DNA from: Gemmatimonadota bacterium
Lineage (GTDB): Bacteria; Latescibacterota; UBA2968
NCBI GenBank assembly: GCA_002727195.1
Contig: PBWH01000027.1
Location: 2,378 to 37,706, forward strand
Direction: 5' to 3'
DNA: 35,329 bases
The position numbers and the translations under genes are program-made. Of the stretch, positions 17,384 to 27,730 are shown piece after piece; the stretch's first letter is position 1; each line of letters opens with the position of its first letter. The notes under the pieces were generated by a model. The model was not told the DNA's origin. It did no database searches and worked only from the letters and a program-made list of their open reading frames with translations.

Positions 17384-18436
17384 ATGGACCCAAATGAACT
17401 GATTCATCTGCCTACCGCCTACCTCGTTCTTGACGAGCACATGAAGCCCCTTTCCGGCAGCCGGAAGGGGTTTTCCGTATTCGGTGTCCGGATACGTCGG
17501 GACGGGATTACGGATGCTGTCCTCAGAAGTCTTGCGGACACGATTGTGACGACCGATTTCGCCGAGTCGTTTACGCTTGCCGTGGCTGACCTCGCCCGCC
17601 CGGGTGTGGAGAGTCAGTTTCAGTGGGAGCGCGGCGATCGGATGTTCGAGGTCAGGATTTGCCAGCTGAACCGGGAGGCATCGGCGAGGTATGGGCTGGT
17701 GTTCGAGGACGTGACGCGTCAGGTCCAGTTCGAGGAGACTCGTGAGACGGCGCGCCGCTACCTGGAGGACATCCTGAGCAACGTGTATCTCGGGGTGGTG
17801 GTGCTGAACGACGAGATGCGCGTAACAAACGTGAACCGGGGGCAGGAAGCGTTCTGGCGTCGGCTGGGCGTCGGGGTGAGTTGGGTGGAAGCGATCGGGA
17901 GTCCGATCGCCGATCTGGTGCCGACGGATGTGGAAGAGGCGTGGGCCGAGATCACGCGGGTGGTCGTCGAAGAAGGAAAGACATATGAGGAGCCGCGACG
18001 GCGGTATGCGACCTCTGACGGCGATCTGATTCTGTCGGTGGCGATCACACCGTTACGGGATCAGGAGGGGAAGGTGGTCGGCGCGATCCAGGTGTCGGAG
18101 GACGTGACCGATCGTGTTCGGCTGGAGGAAGAGCTGCACGAGGCGGAGATGGTAGCCGGGCGGCTGGAGGCGGTGAAGGAGACGGCGATCACCGTGAACC
18201 ACGAGATCAACAACCCGCTGACGACGATCCTGGCGATCGCACAGATGTTGTTGATGTCCGGTCAGGAACTGGAGCCGAAAACCCGCGAACGGCTGGAGAC
18301 GGTGGAGCGGGAGGTGAAGCGGATCGCGGAGGTGGCGCAGCGATTGCAGAATATAGAAGAGTTGAACCGGGACGATTATATCGCCGACGGCCCGAAGATG
18401 ATCGACCTGGGGTTGGGGGGGGGCAATGCGGGGTAA
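17384..18436 (+). CDS. PAS-PAS-HisKA protein without an HATPase domain
   Basis: 350 aa from ATG 17384; an earlier in-frame ATG at 17354 would overlap the HDOD gene by 26 nt. Residues ~5-115 and ~125-245 are PAS domains, the second ending in the PAC motif VGAIQVSEDVTDR. Then comes a HisKA dimerisation helix with the phosphoacceptor box VNHEINNPLTTI (about residue 270) and a second helix. The protein stops soon after with DGPKMIDLG, followed by a glycine stretch encoded by nine consecutive G (18415-18423). The ATP-binding kinase domain is absent, so it cannot phosphorylate itself. It may be phosphorylated by a partner or act as a dimerising sensor. A terminator-like hairpin lies inside its early coding region. 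Confidence 0.8.
   Translation: MDPNELIHLPTAYLVLDEHMKPLSGSRKGFSVFGVRIRRDGITDAVLRSLADTIVTTDFAESFTLAVADLARPGVESQFQWERGDRMFEVRICQLNREASARYGLVFEDVTRQVQFEETRETARRYLEDILSNVYLGVVVLNDEMRVTNVNRGQEAFWRRLGVGVSWVEAIGSPIADLVPTDVEEAWAEITRVVVEEGKTYEEPRRRYATSDGDLILSVAITPLRDQEGKVVGAIQVSEDVTDRVRLEEELHEAEMVAGRLEAVKETAITVNHEINNPLTTILAIAQMLLMSGQELEPKTRERLETVEREVKRIAEVAQRLQNIEELNRDDYIADGPKMIDLGLGGGNAG
17447..17474 (+). terminator. Intragenic terminator-like hairpin in the PAS-HisKA gene
   Basis: CCCCTTTCCGG (17447-17457), loop CAG and CCGGAAGGGG (17461-17470) pair with one bulged base and run straight into TTTT. The position, ~70 nt inside the coding region and ~70 nt after the HDOD stop, could attenuate expression of the downstream gene. 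Confidence 0.5.
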
Positions 18437-18443
18437 CGTTGGC

Positions 18444-18460
18444 GGCGGCCCCCGGTCGCC
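18444..18460. repeat. Hairpin repeat GGCGGCC/GGTCGCC left of the RAYT gene
   Basis: Seven-base arms at 18444-18450 and 18454-18460 with one mismatch and a CCC loop, between the HisKA stop and the RAYT stop. It resembles REP stems around RAYT genes. Confidence 0.45.
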
Positions 18461-18492
18461 GTGGGGTGTTGTGTGGGTTTACGTATCTCGTC

Positions 18493-19008
18493 CTACCAGT
18501 CCGGAAACGTCTCCATATACGGCCAATCCTTTGGCCGATCGACATACTCCGTTCGAACCGGATTGTATCTGATGTAGTTGATATGCGACCAGCAGCTCTG
18601 GTCATCTTTGATCCGCGTGTCGTGATACTCCCTTCGCCAGAAGCGGCCTGTTCTCTCCTTCGATCTGTTTATGTTCCTCGATGTCCACGTGAAGAACGAG
18701 GACATGACTTGAGACAGCGGTTGGACATACCTCAGCGAAAACTGCAGATGAATGTGGTCGGGCATCAGGACATAGCCGTGGACTCGAATCCGGCGGTTCT
18801 CTGACATCCAGCGTAGGGTGTCTATCACGACGTTGCACTCATCCTTGTTCTGAAGCGAGAATCTTGGGTCTTGGATGAGGGGGTTGGATTTGCGACCTGC
18901 GACCGATTTGGTGATGAAGTAACAACGGCCGGGGATGGAGATCCGGCCGGCGCGGGGTCTGCCTTTGGGTAGGTGTGGGTTTGAAAGGAGCTTTCTATCT
19001 GTGCCCAT
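18493..19008 (-). CDS. REP-associated tyrosine transposase (RAYT, Y1_Tnp family)
   Basis: 171 aa from ATG 19008; a GTG at 19056 would add 16 residues. It is a single-domain HUH endonuclease: FITKSVAGR strand, then the HUH motif in VLMPDHIHLQF and the catalytic tyrosine helix with YIRYNPV. RAYTs cut and move REP hairpins and are usually single-copy, domesticated genes. Lack of IS-type long ends, and hairpins on both sides (18444-18460, 19083-19143), fit a REPtron-like unit. The C-terminus is complete (DWPYMETFPDW), so the protein may be active. Confidence 0.85.
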   Translation of the reverse strand: MGTDRKLLSNPHLPKGRPRAGRISIPGRCYFITKSVAGRKSNPLIQDPRFSLQNKDECNVVIDTLRWMSENRRIRVHGYVLMPDHIHLQFSLRYVQPLSQVMSSFFTWTSRNINRSKERTGRFWRREYHDTRIKDDQSCWSHINYIRYNPVRTEYVDRPKDWPYMETFPDW

Positions 19009-19082
19009 GGAGTAAAACCCGTGTGTAAGAAAACAGTGGGATACGGTGGGTTTCACTTGTTGTATGCAAAGGGTGTGCCGCG

Positions 19083-19143
19083 AGCGACTAGGGTCGCTTA
19101 CTGGGGTGTGTAGATGTAGGCCGCGCGACTGGAAGCCGCGCGA
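19083..19143. repeat. Pair of REP-like hairpins right of the RAYT gene
   Basis: AGCGAC/GTCGCT pairs at 19083-19088 and 19093-19098 with a 4-nt loop. A GTAGG head at about 19116-19120 is followed by a second hairpin with CGCGCG arms at 19122-19127 and 19137-19142. The shared GTAGG head links it to the element at 16084. Confidence 0.55.
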
Positions 19144-19171
19144 TCACGGGTCGAGGGTCACTACTTTGGTG

Positions 19172-19480
19172 CTATCCCTTTAGTTCTAAGATGATGTTGC
19201 GCCAGGGAGACGGGCCGGTGTTGATGGCTTCGTGGACATCGTCCTGGCCGCCGAGGTCACGCCAGCGGACGTCGCCGTCTTTCATGGGGCGGGGATCGCC
19301 TTTGGTGCCGTCGGCGTCGACGGCCTGGAGTTCGCCGTCGCCGATGACGACGTAGAGGTAGTCGTTCTCGTGGCGGTGTTTGCCTGTGCTTTCACCCGGG
19401 GCGAGACGGAGGTCCCACACGCGAACCCGGTCGTTCTCGTAGAGCAGTTTGCTGCCGATCTGATCGCTGACGTCGCTCAT
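19172..19480 (-). CDS. Small cupin-domain protein
   Basis: 102 aa, one cupin barrel: VWDLRLAPGES then GKHRHENDYLYVVIGDGEL (first cupin motif with His/His/Glu-like ligands) and DDVHEAINTGPSPWR (second motif with His). Small cupins bind a metal and may be isomerases, dioxygenases or sensors; the substrate is unknown. GGAGG 5 nt before ATG 19480 supports the start. It follows the RNA methyltransferase gene by 10 nt, so it is probably the last gene of the bioA-bioD run. Confidence 0.85.
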   Translation of the reverse strand: MSDVSDQIGSKLLYENDRVRVWDLRLAPGESTGKHRHENDYLYVVIGDGELQAVDADGTKGDPRPMKDGDVRWRDLGGQDDVHEAINTGPSPWRNIILELKG

Positions 19481-19490
19481 CCTATCCTCC

Positions 19491-20575
19491 CTAAGTGTCG
19501 GTTCTGATCAGGCTGAAGAGGTCGGCCTTCCGACCCAGCACAGAGATGTCCTTGATCTGCTCGTCCACCTTCAGGCGCGATGCACCCTTCAGGCCTGCCC
19601 GCATCGCTCGCCATTCGCTCGTGAGGATGACTGCACGTCCCCACGGGGCGAGCACGCGCTCAATCTCCATCAAAGACTGCTTGTAGTATCCCGTGACCTC
19701 CTGGCCGGCAGAGATCTGTCGACCCCAGGGCGGGTTGGTGATGACACGGGTCACCGATCCCTCGTCCAACGGAAGTCGGGTAGCGTCCCAGGTACGGATC
19801 TCCCAGGGTTTGTGCTTGTTGCCGAAGTTGCTCCGAACGGCGGATACCGCCTCCTCCCGGATGTCACCCCCGTAGAGCATCTGGTGCGGTCCGTGCAGCG
19901 CGCGCTCGACCAGGAGGGTCCCGGCGCCACAACTCGGGTCGAGGACGATGTCCTCGTGAGTGGGCTTGGAGAGGAGAACGGCCGCTGCGGCTATGGTGGG
20001 GCGGAGAGAGCCGGGCAGGTTGGCCACCTTGTATTCTCGGTGACGCATCGATCGATCCGTCAGTCTGAGGCCGATCAGAGCCGTCTTGTCGATGACTTGA
20101 ATCCAGAACTCGATCTGGCTGTCGTCGTCGACGCGGCGCCACTTACGGTAGCGCGAGCCGATGGCCTGGGCGGCCGCCGCCTCCAGCCGCTCGCGACGGT
20201 AGCTGCGCCAGGGGGCATCCTCGGCCTGTACGATCACACGGTAGGTCGGTCGCCCGGGACGGGATTTGGGGGTCAGCGTTCGGCGACACGAAATGGCCGG
20301 TTCGATCGGGCCGGCGGTGATGATGTCCTGAATGCGTTCAGCATCGGCGCGGTGGCCGGTCAACTCCGTCTCACCTATCTCGTAGAACACGTCTTCGGTG
20401 GTTCGCAGGCCGCCTAAGCGGTCGGATCGCTCGTGGGCGAAGCGAAGGATGTCGTAATAGCGGACGGATCCGGTCTCCAGCCCCTCTCCGGGGATGTTGG
20501 CCTGGCTGTGAAGCTCACGGGCAGTGAGCGGTCCGATGCCCTTGAAAGATGTGGTGTAGAAGGGATGCGATGCCA

Positions 20576-20576
<1 letters not shown>
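19491..20576 (-). CDS. THUMP-domain class I methyltransferase, Trm14/TrmN/RlmL-like
   Basis: 361 aa. The N-terminal ~150 residues look like a ferredoxin-like plus THUMP RNA-binding unit (FYTTSFKGIGPLTARELH at the start is typical). The C-terminal half is a Rossmann methyltransferase with DPSCGAGTLLVE (SAM binding) and the catalytic NPPWG motif used for N2-guanine methylation. It likely methylates guanine-N2 in tRNA or 23S rRNA; which one cannot be told. Its ATG overlaps the bioD stop by one base (TGATG), so it is translationally coupled to biotin synthesis genes, an uncommon partnership. Confidence 0.85.
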
Positions 20577-22608
<2,032 letters not shown>

Positions 22609-22780
22609 TTGCTTGGCCCGTTCGGTGGATAGGCTGAGAAGTGAATGTATGGGCTCGCTCCTTGAGATCCAAGCTTCAGGGAACAGGTTCCAGGCTTAAT
22701 CCGCTATGTGGCCCGAACGGAACCAGAGGCTAGGCAGGAAGACACGAGGGCACGCGGCAAACCGGGATCGCCCAGCGTCC

Positions 22781-22809
22781 TTGTTGATGGAGATATCGGC
22801 AGGTATCTT
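22781..22809 (+). promoter_or_regulatory. Candidate promoter TTGTTG-17-TATCTT for lutABC
   Basis: In the 240-nt gap between divergent bioA and lutA. The -35 is at 22781-22786, the -10 at 22804-22809, 39 nt before the GTG of lutA. No clear operator was found in the gap. Confidence 0.4.
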
Positions 22810-22848
22810 GCGCGGCCCTTTTGACGAAACTGAAGCAGAGGATGCGTT

Positions 22849-23562
22849 GTGAACAAAGTGGCGTTGTGTGTGACGTGCCTGGTAGACCAGGTGCTGCCGG
22901 AGATCGGGGTGGCGACGGTGAAGCTGCTCAGACGGGCGGGATATGAGGTCGACTTTCCCGTCGAGCAGACGTGTTGTGGGCAGCCGTTCTTCAACAGCGG
23001 CTTCAGACAGCAGGCCACCGACCTGGCGAAGCGGTCGATCGAGATTTTCGAACCCTACGACGTGGTGGTACTGCCCAGTGGGTCGTGTGCGTCGATGGTG
23101 ATCAAGGAGTATGTCCATCTGTTCGAGGACGAAGCTTGGAGACAGCGGTCCGCATCGCTGGGAGAGAAGACGAAAGAGTTGAGTCAGCTTCTGGACGAGT
23201 CGGATTGGGAACCGACCTCATCCTGTGAACCGATGACCGTGACGTATCACGACTCCTGCCACGCCAACCGGATGCTGGGGATCGGTGGTGGCCCCCGCCA
23301 GATGCTTGAGTCGACGGGATGTCGGCTCGTCGAGATGGCCGAGTCGGATCGGTGCTGCGGGTTTGGCGGGCTGTTCTCGATCAAGATGCCCGAGGTGTCG
23401 AACGCGATGACGACTGAGAAACTCAGGCAGGCTCTCGAGACAGACGTGGACGCGCTGGTCACCGTCGATCCAGGGTGCCTGATGCAGATGCGGAGTGTAC
23501 GAGAGGGAGAAGGTCCGGAGATCCGCCACTTTGCCGAACTGCTCGAGGAGCGGACAAGATGA
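22849..23562 (+). CDS. lutA: L-lactate utilisation protein LutA, cysteine-rich domain Fe-S oxidoreductase
   Basis: 237 aa, two CCG (cysteine-rich) domains. The first has CVTCLVD and EQTCCGQPFFNSG, the second HDSCHANRMLG and DRCCGFGGLFSIKMP. Together with LutB and LutC it oxidises L-lactate to pyruvate, probably through iron-sulfur electron transfer. AGAGGA 6 nt upstream supports GTG 22849. Its stop overlaps the lutB start as ATGA. No lactate permease gene is adjacent. Confidence 0.93.
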   Translation: MNKVALCVTCLVDQVLPEIGVATVKLLRRAGYEVDFPVEQTCCGQPFFNSGFRQQATDLAKRSIEIFEPYDVVVLPSGSCASMVIKEYVHLFEDEAWRQRSASLGEKTKELSQLLDESDWEPTSSCEPMTVTYHDSCHANRMLGIGGGPRQMLESTGCRLVEMAESDRCCGFGGLFSIKMPEVSNAMTTEKLRQALETDVDALVTVDPGCLMQMRSVREGEGPEIRHFAELLEERTR

Positions 23563-24971
23563 GCGCGCACGTCGGTGAGTTCAGAACAGATGCTGCGCGA
23601 GCGATCGACGACGATGCCCTGCAGCAGGCGATCGACACGGCGACGGGGAATTTCTGGCGGGGCAGGCAGGGTGCGCTCGAGGAGCTACCCGATGCGGACG
23701 CGCTTCGGGATCATTTCAAAGAGATTCGCCATCGCACCCTAGGTCGGCTCAGGGACCATCTCGAAATGTTCGAGGCGAACGCTGTCGACGCGGGCGCACA
23801 CGTTCACTGGGCAAGGGATGCAGAAGAAGCGCGACGGATCATCGTCGACATCGGGAAGCGGCACGGGGTGACGCTGGCGACGAAGGGGAAGTCGATGGCG
23901 TCAGAGGAGATCCATCTCGGCGAGGCGCTGGAGGAAGCGGGGATCGAGCCCGTGGAGACCGACCTGGGCGAATGGATCATTCAGCTGGCCAAGGAGCCGC
24001 CGTTTCACATCATCGCGCCCGCGATCCACAAGCCGCGATCCGAGATCGTCGCGTTGCTGAGAGAAGCATCGGGTGGCGAGCTGCAGAGTGAAGAGATTCC
24101 CGAGCTTGTGGCGACGGCACGACGGATCTTGCGTCAGCGGTTCCTCGACGCAGGGATGGGGATCACCGGTGGGAACATCCTTGTCAGTGAGACCGGGAGT
24201 CTGGTGCTGGTCACAAACGAGGGGAACGGACGTCTGTGTTCGTCGGCCCCCCCCGTACACGTCGCGCTGGTCGGGATCGAGAAGGTCGCGCCCACATGGG
24301 ATGACGCGGCCGTTTGGTTACAGCTGTTGGCCCGAAGCTCGACGGGCCAGCCGTTGTCGGTCTACACGACCGTCGTCTCCGGTCCCAGGAAACCTCAGGA
24401 CGAGGATGGCCCCGAGGAAGTCCATGTCGTTCTGCTCGACAACGGACGGAGTAGCCTGCTCGGGACGAAATACGAAGAGATCCTCCAGTGTATTCGGTGC
24501 GGTGCGTGTCTGAACATCTGTCCCGTCTACGGCGAGGTCGGCGGACACACGTATCGGAGTCCCTACAGCGGGCCCGTCGGTGCCGTGGTCACGCCCCTGC
24601 TGATGGGGATCGAAGACTACGATGCGCTCCCATATGCCAGTTCGCTGTGCGGGGCGTGCAAGGACGTTTGCCCGTCCAGGATCGATCTGCCTCGGATGTT
24701 GGTCGAACTCAGGGGCGATTCGGTGGCGGACGGTCTGATTCCGGCGGCGGCCAGGAAGCTAGAGGAAGGAGCTGCGTGGGTTCTCGGTGACTCAAAACGG
24801 ATGGAGACGATGACGCAGGTGCTCAGACTGTTGCAGAAGCCGTTCGCCCGTGAAGGGAGGATGGCCGTCCCCGAGTTTGCGAACCCGACCCAGGGACGGG
24901 ACTTGCCCGCGCTTGCCAACCGGTCGTTCCGGGAACTGTGGCAGTCCGGCGACCTGGAGGACTCGGAATGA
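23559..24971 (+). CDS. lutB: L-lactate utilisation protein LutB, Fe-S protein
   Basis: 470 aa from ATG 23559, which overlaps the lutA stop (ATGA). The N-terminal ~300 residues are the LUD domain, with KGKSMASEEIHL and MGITGGNILVSETGSLVLVTNEGNG. Next comes a ferredoxin-like region with CIRCGACLNICPVY and CGACKDVCPSRIDL that would hold two [4Fe-4S] clusters. A C-terminal helix-rich tail follows. It is the core electron-transfer and catalytic subunit of the lactate oxidising complex, and length is normal. Confidence 0.94.
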   Translation: MSAHVGEFRTDAARAIDDDALQQAIDTATGNFWRGRQGALEELPDADALRDHFKEIRHRTLGRLRDHLEMFEANAVDAGAHVHWARDAEEARRIIVDIGKRHGVTLATKGKSMASEEIHLGEALEEAGIEPVETDLGEWIIQLAKEPPFHIIAPAIHKPRSEIVALLREASGGELQSEEIPELVATARRILRQRFLDAGMGITGGNILVSETGSLVLVTNEGNGRLCSSAPPVHVALVGIEKVAPTWDDAAVWLQLLARSSTGQPLSVYTTVVSGPRKPQDEDGPEEVHVVLLDNGRSSLLGTKYEEILQCIRCGACLNICPVYGEVGGHTYRSPYSGPVGAVVTPLLMGIEDYDALPYASSLCGACKDVCPSRIDLPRMLVELRGDSVADGLIPAAARKLEEGAAWVLGDSKRMETMTQVLRLLQKPFAREGRMAVPEFANPTQGRDLPALANRSFRELWQSGDLEDSE

Positions 24972-25597
24972 GCAGTCGCGAAGCCATTCTTGCCAACCTG
25001 GGGTATGCCCACCGTCACGATAGACCTGTCGAGCCCTGGAAAACGCGACGCCGCTTCGAGGATCCCGTCGGGAGGTTCGAAGTATCGCTGGCAGGACTGA
25101 AAGGTGAGGTGCGACGTGCGGAAAGTCTCGACGGGGCGTGGGACGTGCTGGGGATCGTTCTGGACGAGCTCAAAGCGGACCGGTGCGTCGCCAATCAGGA
25201 ACCACCTATCGTCGGGTACGATCTGGTCACTCGATATCCCGAATGTGACTGGCACCTCGTGGGACAGAGTGAGGGTGACCTCAGGGCAGCGTGTGCTGCA
25301 GCCGATGTCGGTTTGAGCGGTGTGTCGGCCGCCCTGGTGGAGACGGGCAGCCTGATCGTCGAGAGTGGAGAAGGGCAGAGCCGCCTGGCGACGCTTCTGC
25401 CGACCGTTCACATCGTGATGGTCCCCGAGTCGAAGTTGACGACAGACCTCCACACGTGGTCGGCTGAACGGGAGGAAGGGATCGCGACGAATGTGACCGT
25501 GATCAGTGGTCCGAGCAAGACGGCGGATATCGAGTTCACGCTGACGCTGGGCGCACACGGGCCAAAGCGGGTGATTGCGATTCTGTATGCGGACTGA
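24968..25597 (+). CDS. lutC: L-lactate utilisation protein LutC
   Basis: 209 aa from ATG 24968, overlapping the lutB stop (ATGA). It is a second LUD-domain protein with no cysteines in cluster form. The motif GVSAALVETGSLIVESG followed by SRLATLLPTVHIVMVPESKL and NVTVISGPSKTADIE defines the family. It is the third subunit of the lactate oxidising complex. A strong intrinsic terminator begins 23 nt after its stop. Confidence 0.93.
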   Translation: MSSREAILANLGYAHRHDRPVEPWKTRRRFEDPVGRFEVSLAGLKGEVRRAESLDGAWDVLGIVLDELKADRCVANQEPPIVGYDLVTRYPECDWHLVGQSEGDLRAACAAADVGLSGVSAALVETGSLIVESGEGQSRLATLLPTVHIVMVPESKLTTDLHTWSAEREEGIATNVTVISGPSKTADIEFTLTLGAHGPKRVIAILYAD

Positions 25598-25619
25598 TGT
25601 GTATTAGAGAGGGAATGAC

Positions 25620-25654
25620 AAGGGCGACTCCTGTTGGGAGTCGTCCTTTCTTGT
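25620..25654 (+). terminator. Intrinsic terminator of the lutABC operon
   Basis: Twelve-pair stem: 25620-25631 with 25637-25648, one G-U pair, 5-nt loop, then TTTCTT. It also lies between convergent lutC and acetamidase, and may block read-through in both directions. Confidence 0.85.
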
Positions 25655-25736
25655 GTGCCGGTGGATGAGGCGTGGTTAGGGTGTCTGTGCTCGAGATAAG
25701 ACTGGAGGGGATATTGCGCAGCCGTGAAGGCTGTGG

Positions 25737-26711
25737 TTACGCGGATTTCTTCGCGCCCATCTGTTCGAGGACGGACTTCGACATTTTGCAGACCATTGTG
25801 TACGCGGGGTCGAACATGTTGCCCATGTCGTATTCGACGGCTTCGCCCATCAGGACGTGCGCCTCGCGGGTGGTGAGGCCGTAGTCCTCTTCCAGGTAAC
25901 GGATCATCTCGGTCGATGCGTGTTCGACGCACTGGTCGAGCGGGCGGGCGTTGCCGGCGGCCATGATGTGGGTATCGCTTTCGGCACGTGGCCAGTGGAT
26001 CGTCCTCCTTGAAAGCACTTCGACCGTGAAGGTGACGTCGAAGGAGATCTCGATGCCCGTTCCGACGATCTCACCGTCGCCTTGGAGGGCGTGGCCGTCG
26101 CCGACGTGGAAGAGAGCCCCGTCTACGTAGACCGGCAGATACATCGTGACTCCTTGAACGAACCCGTTGTAGTCCATGTTCCCGCCGTTGCTGGCAGACG
26201 TGGCGGTCGAGATGGCCTGACCCCGTGGTGGCGCCACGCCGAAGCAGCCCGAGTGCGGGTTCAGGGGAAGGGTGAGGTTGGCGAGGAGCCCGTCAACGGG
26301 CTTCCCGTCACCGAGCGTGGTCTGCCCACGGTCGGTGCACACCTCGGCCGGGCTGGCGGTGTGGTTGTCGAAGTCGATCGACCAGATCACCCGGAGCGTG
26401 TCGTCGTCGAACTTCGGGACGTATCCGGGATCGAGCACGTTCGGGGCGATGCGAGCCGACGTGTGGCCCCACGCGCGATTCGGCATCAGGTGATCCCACC
26501 GAACGGCCAGGGTATCGCCCGGCTTTGCGCCCTCCACATAGAACGGGCCCGTTTGCGGGTTACCGCCTTCGGTCGCCTGGTTGCCATCCTTGTCCTTCCC
26601 GCCGGCATCGACGGTCGTGGTGGATACGGAGTCCTCACTCTTGATGGACAGGACGGGCTCGTGTGTGCCGAGGGTGTTGTGATAGTGGTTGGGTGTGAAG
26701 TCGTGGTGCAT
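25737..26711 (-). CDS. Acetamidase/formamidase family protein
   Basis: 324 aa of the FmdA/AmdA family, which release ammonia from formamide or acetamide. Visible landmarks are GPFYVEGAKPGDTLAV, NPHSGCFGVAP, GGNMDYNGFVQGVTMYLPV and the FHVGDGHALQGDGEIVGTG metal-loop segment. GGGAGGAA 6 nt before ATG 26711 fixes the start. It stands alone between two intergenic gaps; a 5-bp hairpin (25719-25733) follows the stop on the minus strand. The upstream gap holds nonamer repeat copy B. Confidence 0.9.
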   Translation of the reverse strand: MHHDFTPNHYHNTLGTHEPVLSIKSEDSVSTTTVDAGGKDKDGNQATEGGNPQTGPFYVEGAKPGDTLAVRWDHLMPNRAWGHTSARIAPNVLDPGYVPKFDDDTLRVIWSIDFDNHTASPAEVCTDRGQTTLGDGKPVDGLLANLTLPLNPHSGCFGVAPPRGQAISTATSASNGGNMDYNGFVQGVTMYLPVYVDGALFHVGDGHALQGDGEIVGTGIEISFDVTFTVEVLSRRTIHWPRAESDTHIMAAGNARPLDQCVEHASTEMIRYLEEDYGLTTREAHVLMGEAVEYDMGNMFDPAYTMVCKMSKSVLEQMGAKKSA

Positions 26712-26752
26712 CTATTCCTCCCTTTGTCTGCAGCAAGTCTACTTAAACAATG

Positions 26753-26779
26753 GAACCGCAGAGGACGCAGAGGGAAATC
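26753..26779. repeat. Nonamer tandem repeat, copy B (CGCAG units)
   Basis: Units at 26753-26761 and 26762-26770 share CGCAG; the second equals the AGGACGCAG unit of copy A at 8527-8535. A decayed third unit begins AGGG. It lies 40-70 nt upstream of the acetamidase start. Confidence 0.7.
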
Positions 26780-26814
26780 CGCGATGTCGTCCGGGACCTG
26801 CGGATACAAACAGG

Positions 26815-27717
26815 CTATGTGGCGATCAGGGCAATCGACTCTTCGGTGGTCCAGTAAATCTGCCACGACTTCCCGCGGTCTTCGCTGACGTATAGATCGC
26901 TGTCGATGGCGGACCAGGCGCGACCGTCTTGTGAGAAGGCGACCTGGAAGGTGTCGATGTTTTCGGTGTGTGACTCCAGATAGCCTGTTGTGACGTGGGT
27001 CCAGTTGCGACCGCGGTCGTCAGAGCGATACAGCTGGCCGTCGACGTTGTTGTGTGGACCACGGCTCACAGAAGCCAGCAGACAGTCCGGGTCACCGGGG
27101 TGGACGGCGATGGCGCGGCCATAGCTGTAGGGGAGCCCTTCAGGACGGTGTTCCCACGAGTCGCCACGGTTTTCCGACACATAAACCGCGTCAGCCGTGT
27201 TCGCGTAGATCGTGTCTGGGGATGCGGCGTGTGTGGCGACCTGGTGCACGTCGTCGTGAAGGTCAGGGGTTACGGGTTCCCACGAATCGCCGCCATCTGC
27301 CGAACGCATGATGCTCCCGACGTGGATGTCGGCGTAGACCCAGCCATCGGGCGTGTGGGCGAAGCTTCGGACTGCGGCGGGGCCACCCCAGGGCGTGTAG
27401 AAGCCGTCGCGGGCATCGAGTTCGTCGAACGATGTCAGCCGACTGACGTCGTCTTCGGTCAGGCGATCGATGTGCGGGCCCTCTGTGCCAATCAGGACGG
27501 ACCCGTTGGCCAGGATGTCGACCGCTTCCACAAGCGCTGGATCTGTCAACTCGAATGTCCGCTCGCCAGCATCGTCCAGGATGGTCAGGCCGTCCCCGGA
27601 TACGATGGCGGCGGTCAACCCGGCCGTGGAGATGGCACGGATACCGCCATTTTCGTAGACCTGATCAAATGTGTCGGACGCGAGCCGGTAGACATTGTGT
27701 TTTGTCGCGATCAGCAT
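26815..27717 (-). CDS. BNR/Asp-box beta-propeller protein
   Basis: 300 aa from ATG 27717; a longer frame to 27777 exists but is less likely. At least four Asp-box motifs of the S-x-D-x-G-x-x-W form are present: SADGGDSWEPV, SENRGDSWEHR, SDDRGRNWTHV and SEDRGKSWQIY. This gives a sialidase-like or Ycf48/photosystem-assembly-like propeller. No signal peptide is visible, so it may be cytoplasmic or exported by another route. Catalytic sialidase residues were not identified; a binding or structural role is more likely. Confidence 0.75.
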   Translation of the reverse strand: MLIATKHNVYRLASDTFDQVYENGGIRAISTAGLTAAIVSGDGLTILDDAGERTFELTDPALVEAVDILANGSVLIGTEGPHIDRLTEDDVSRLTSFDELDARDGFYTPWGGPAAVRSFAHTPDGWVYADIHVGSIMRSADGGDSWEPVTPDLHDDVHQVATHAASPDTIYANTADAVYVSENRGDSWEHRPEGLPYSYGRAIAVHPGDPDCLLASVSRGPHNNVDGQLYRSDDRGRNWTHVTTGYLESHTENIDTFQVAFSQDGRAWSAIDSDLYVSEDRGKSWQIYWTTEESIALIAT

Positions 27718-27730
27718 GCTCTGTTCCCGG

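Noticed and set aside
18439..18804. 121-codon plus-strand frame over the RAYT gene
   Set aside because: It is the complement of a clear HUH transposase and has no family features.
23475..23558. Longer N-terminus for LutB
   Set aside because: It would overlap the lutA 3' end; ATG 23559 overlaps the lutA stop as ATGA, the usual arrangement.
24617..25558. 313-codon open frame antisense to lutB-lutC
   Set aside because: It covers the strongly conserved lutB cluster motifs and lutC on the other strand; no recognisable protein of its own.
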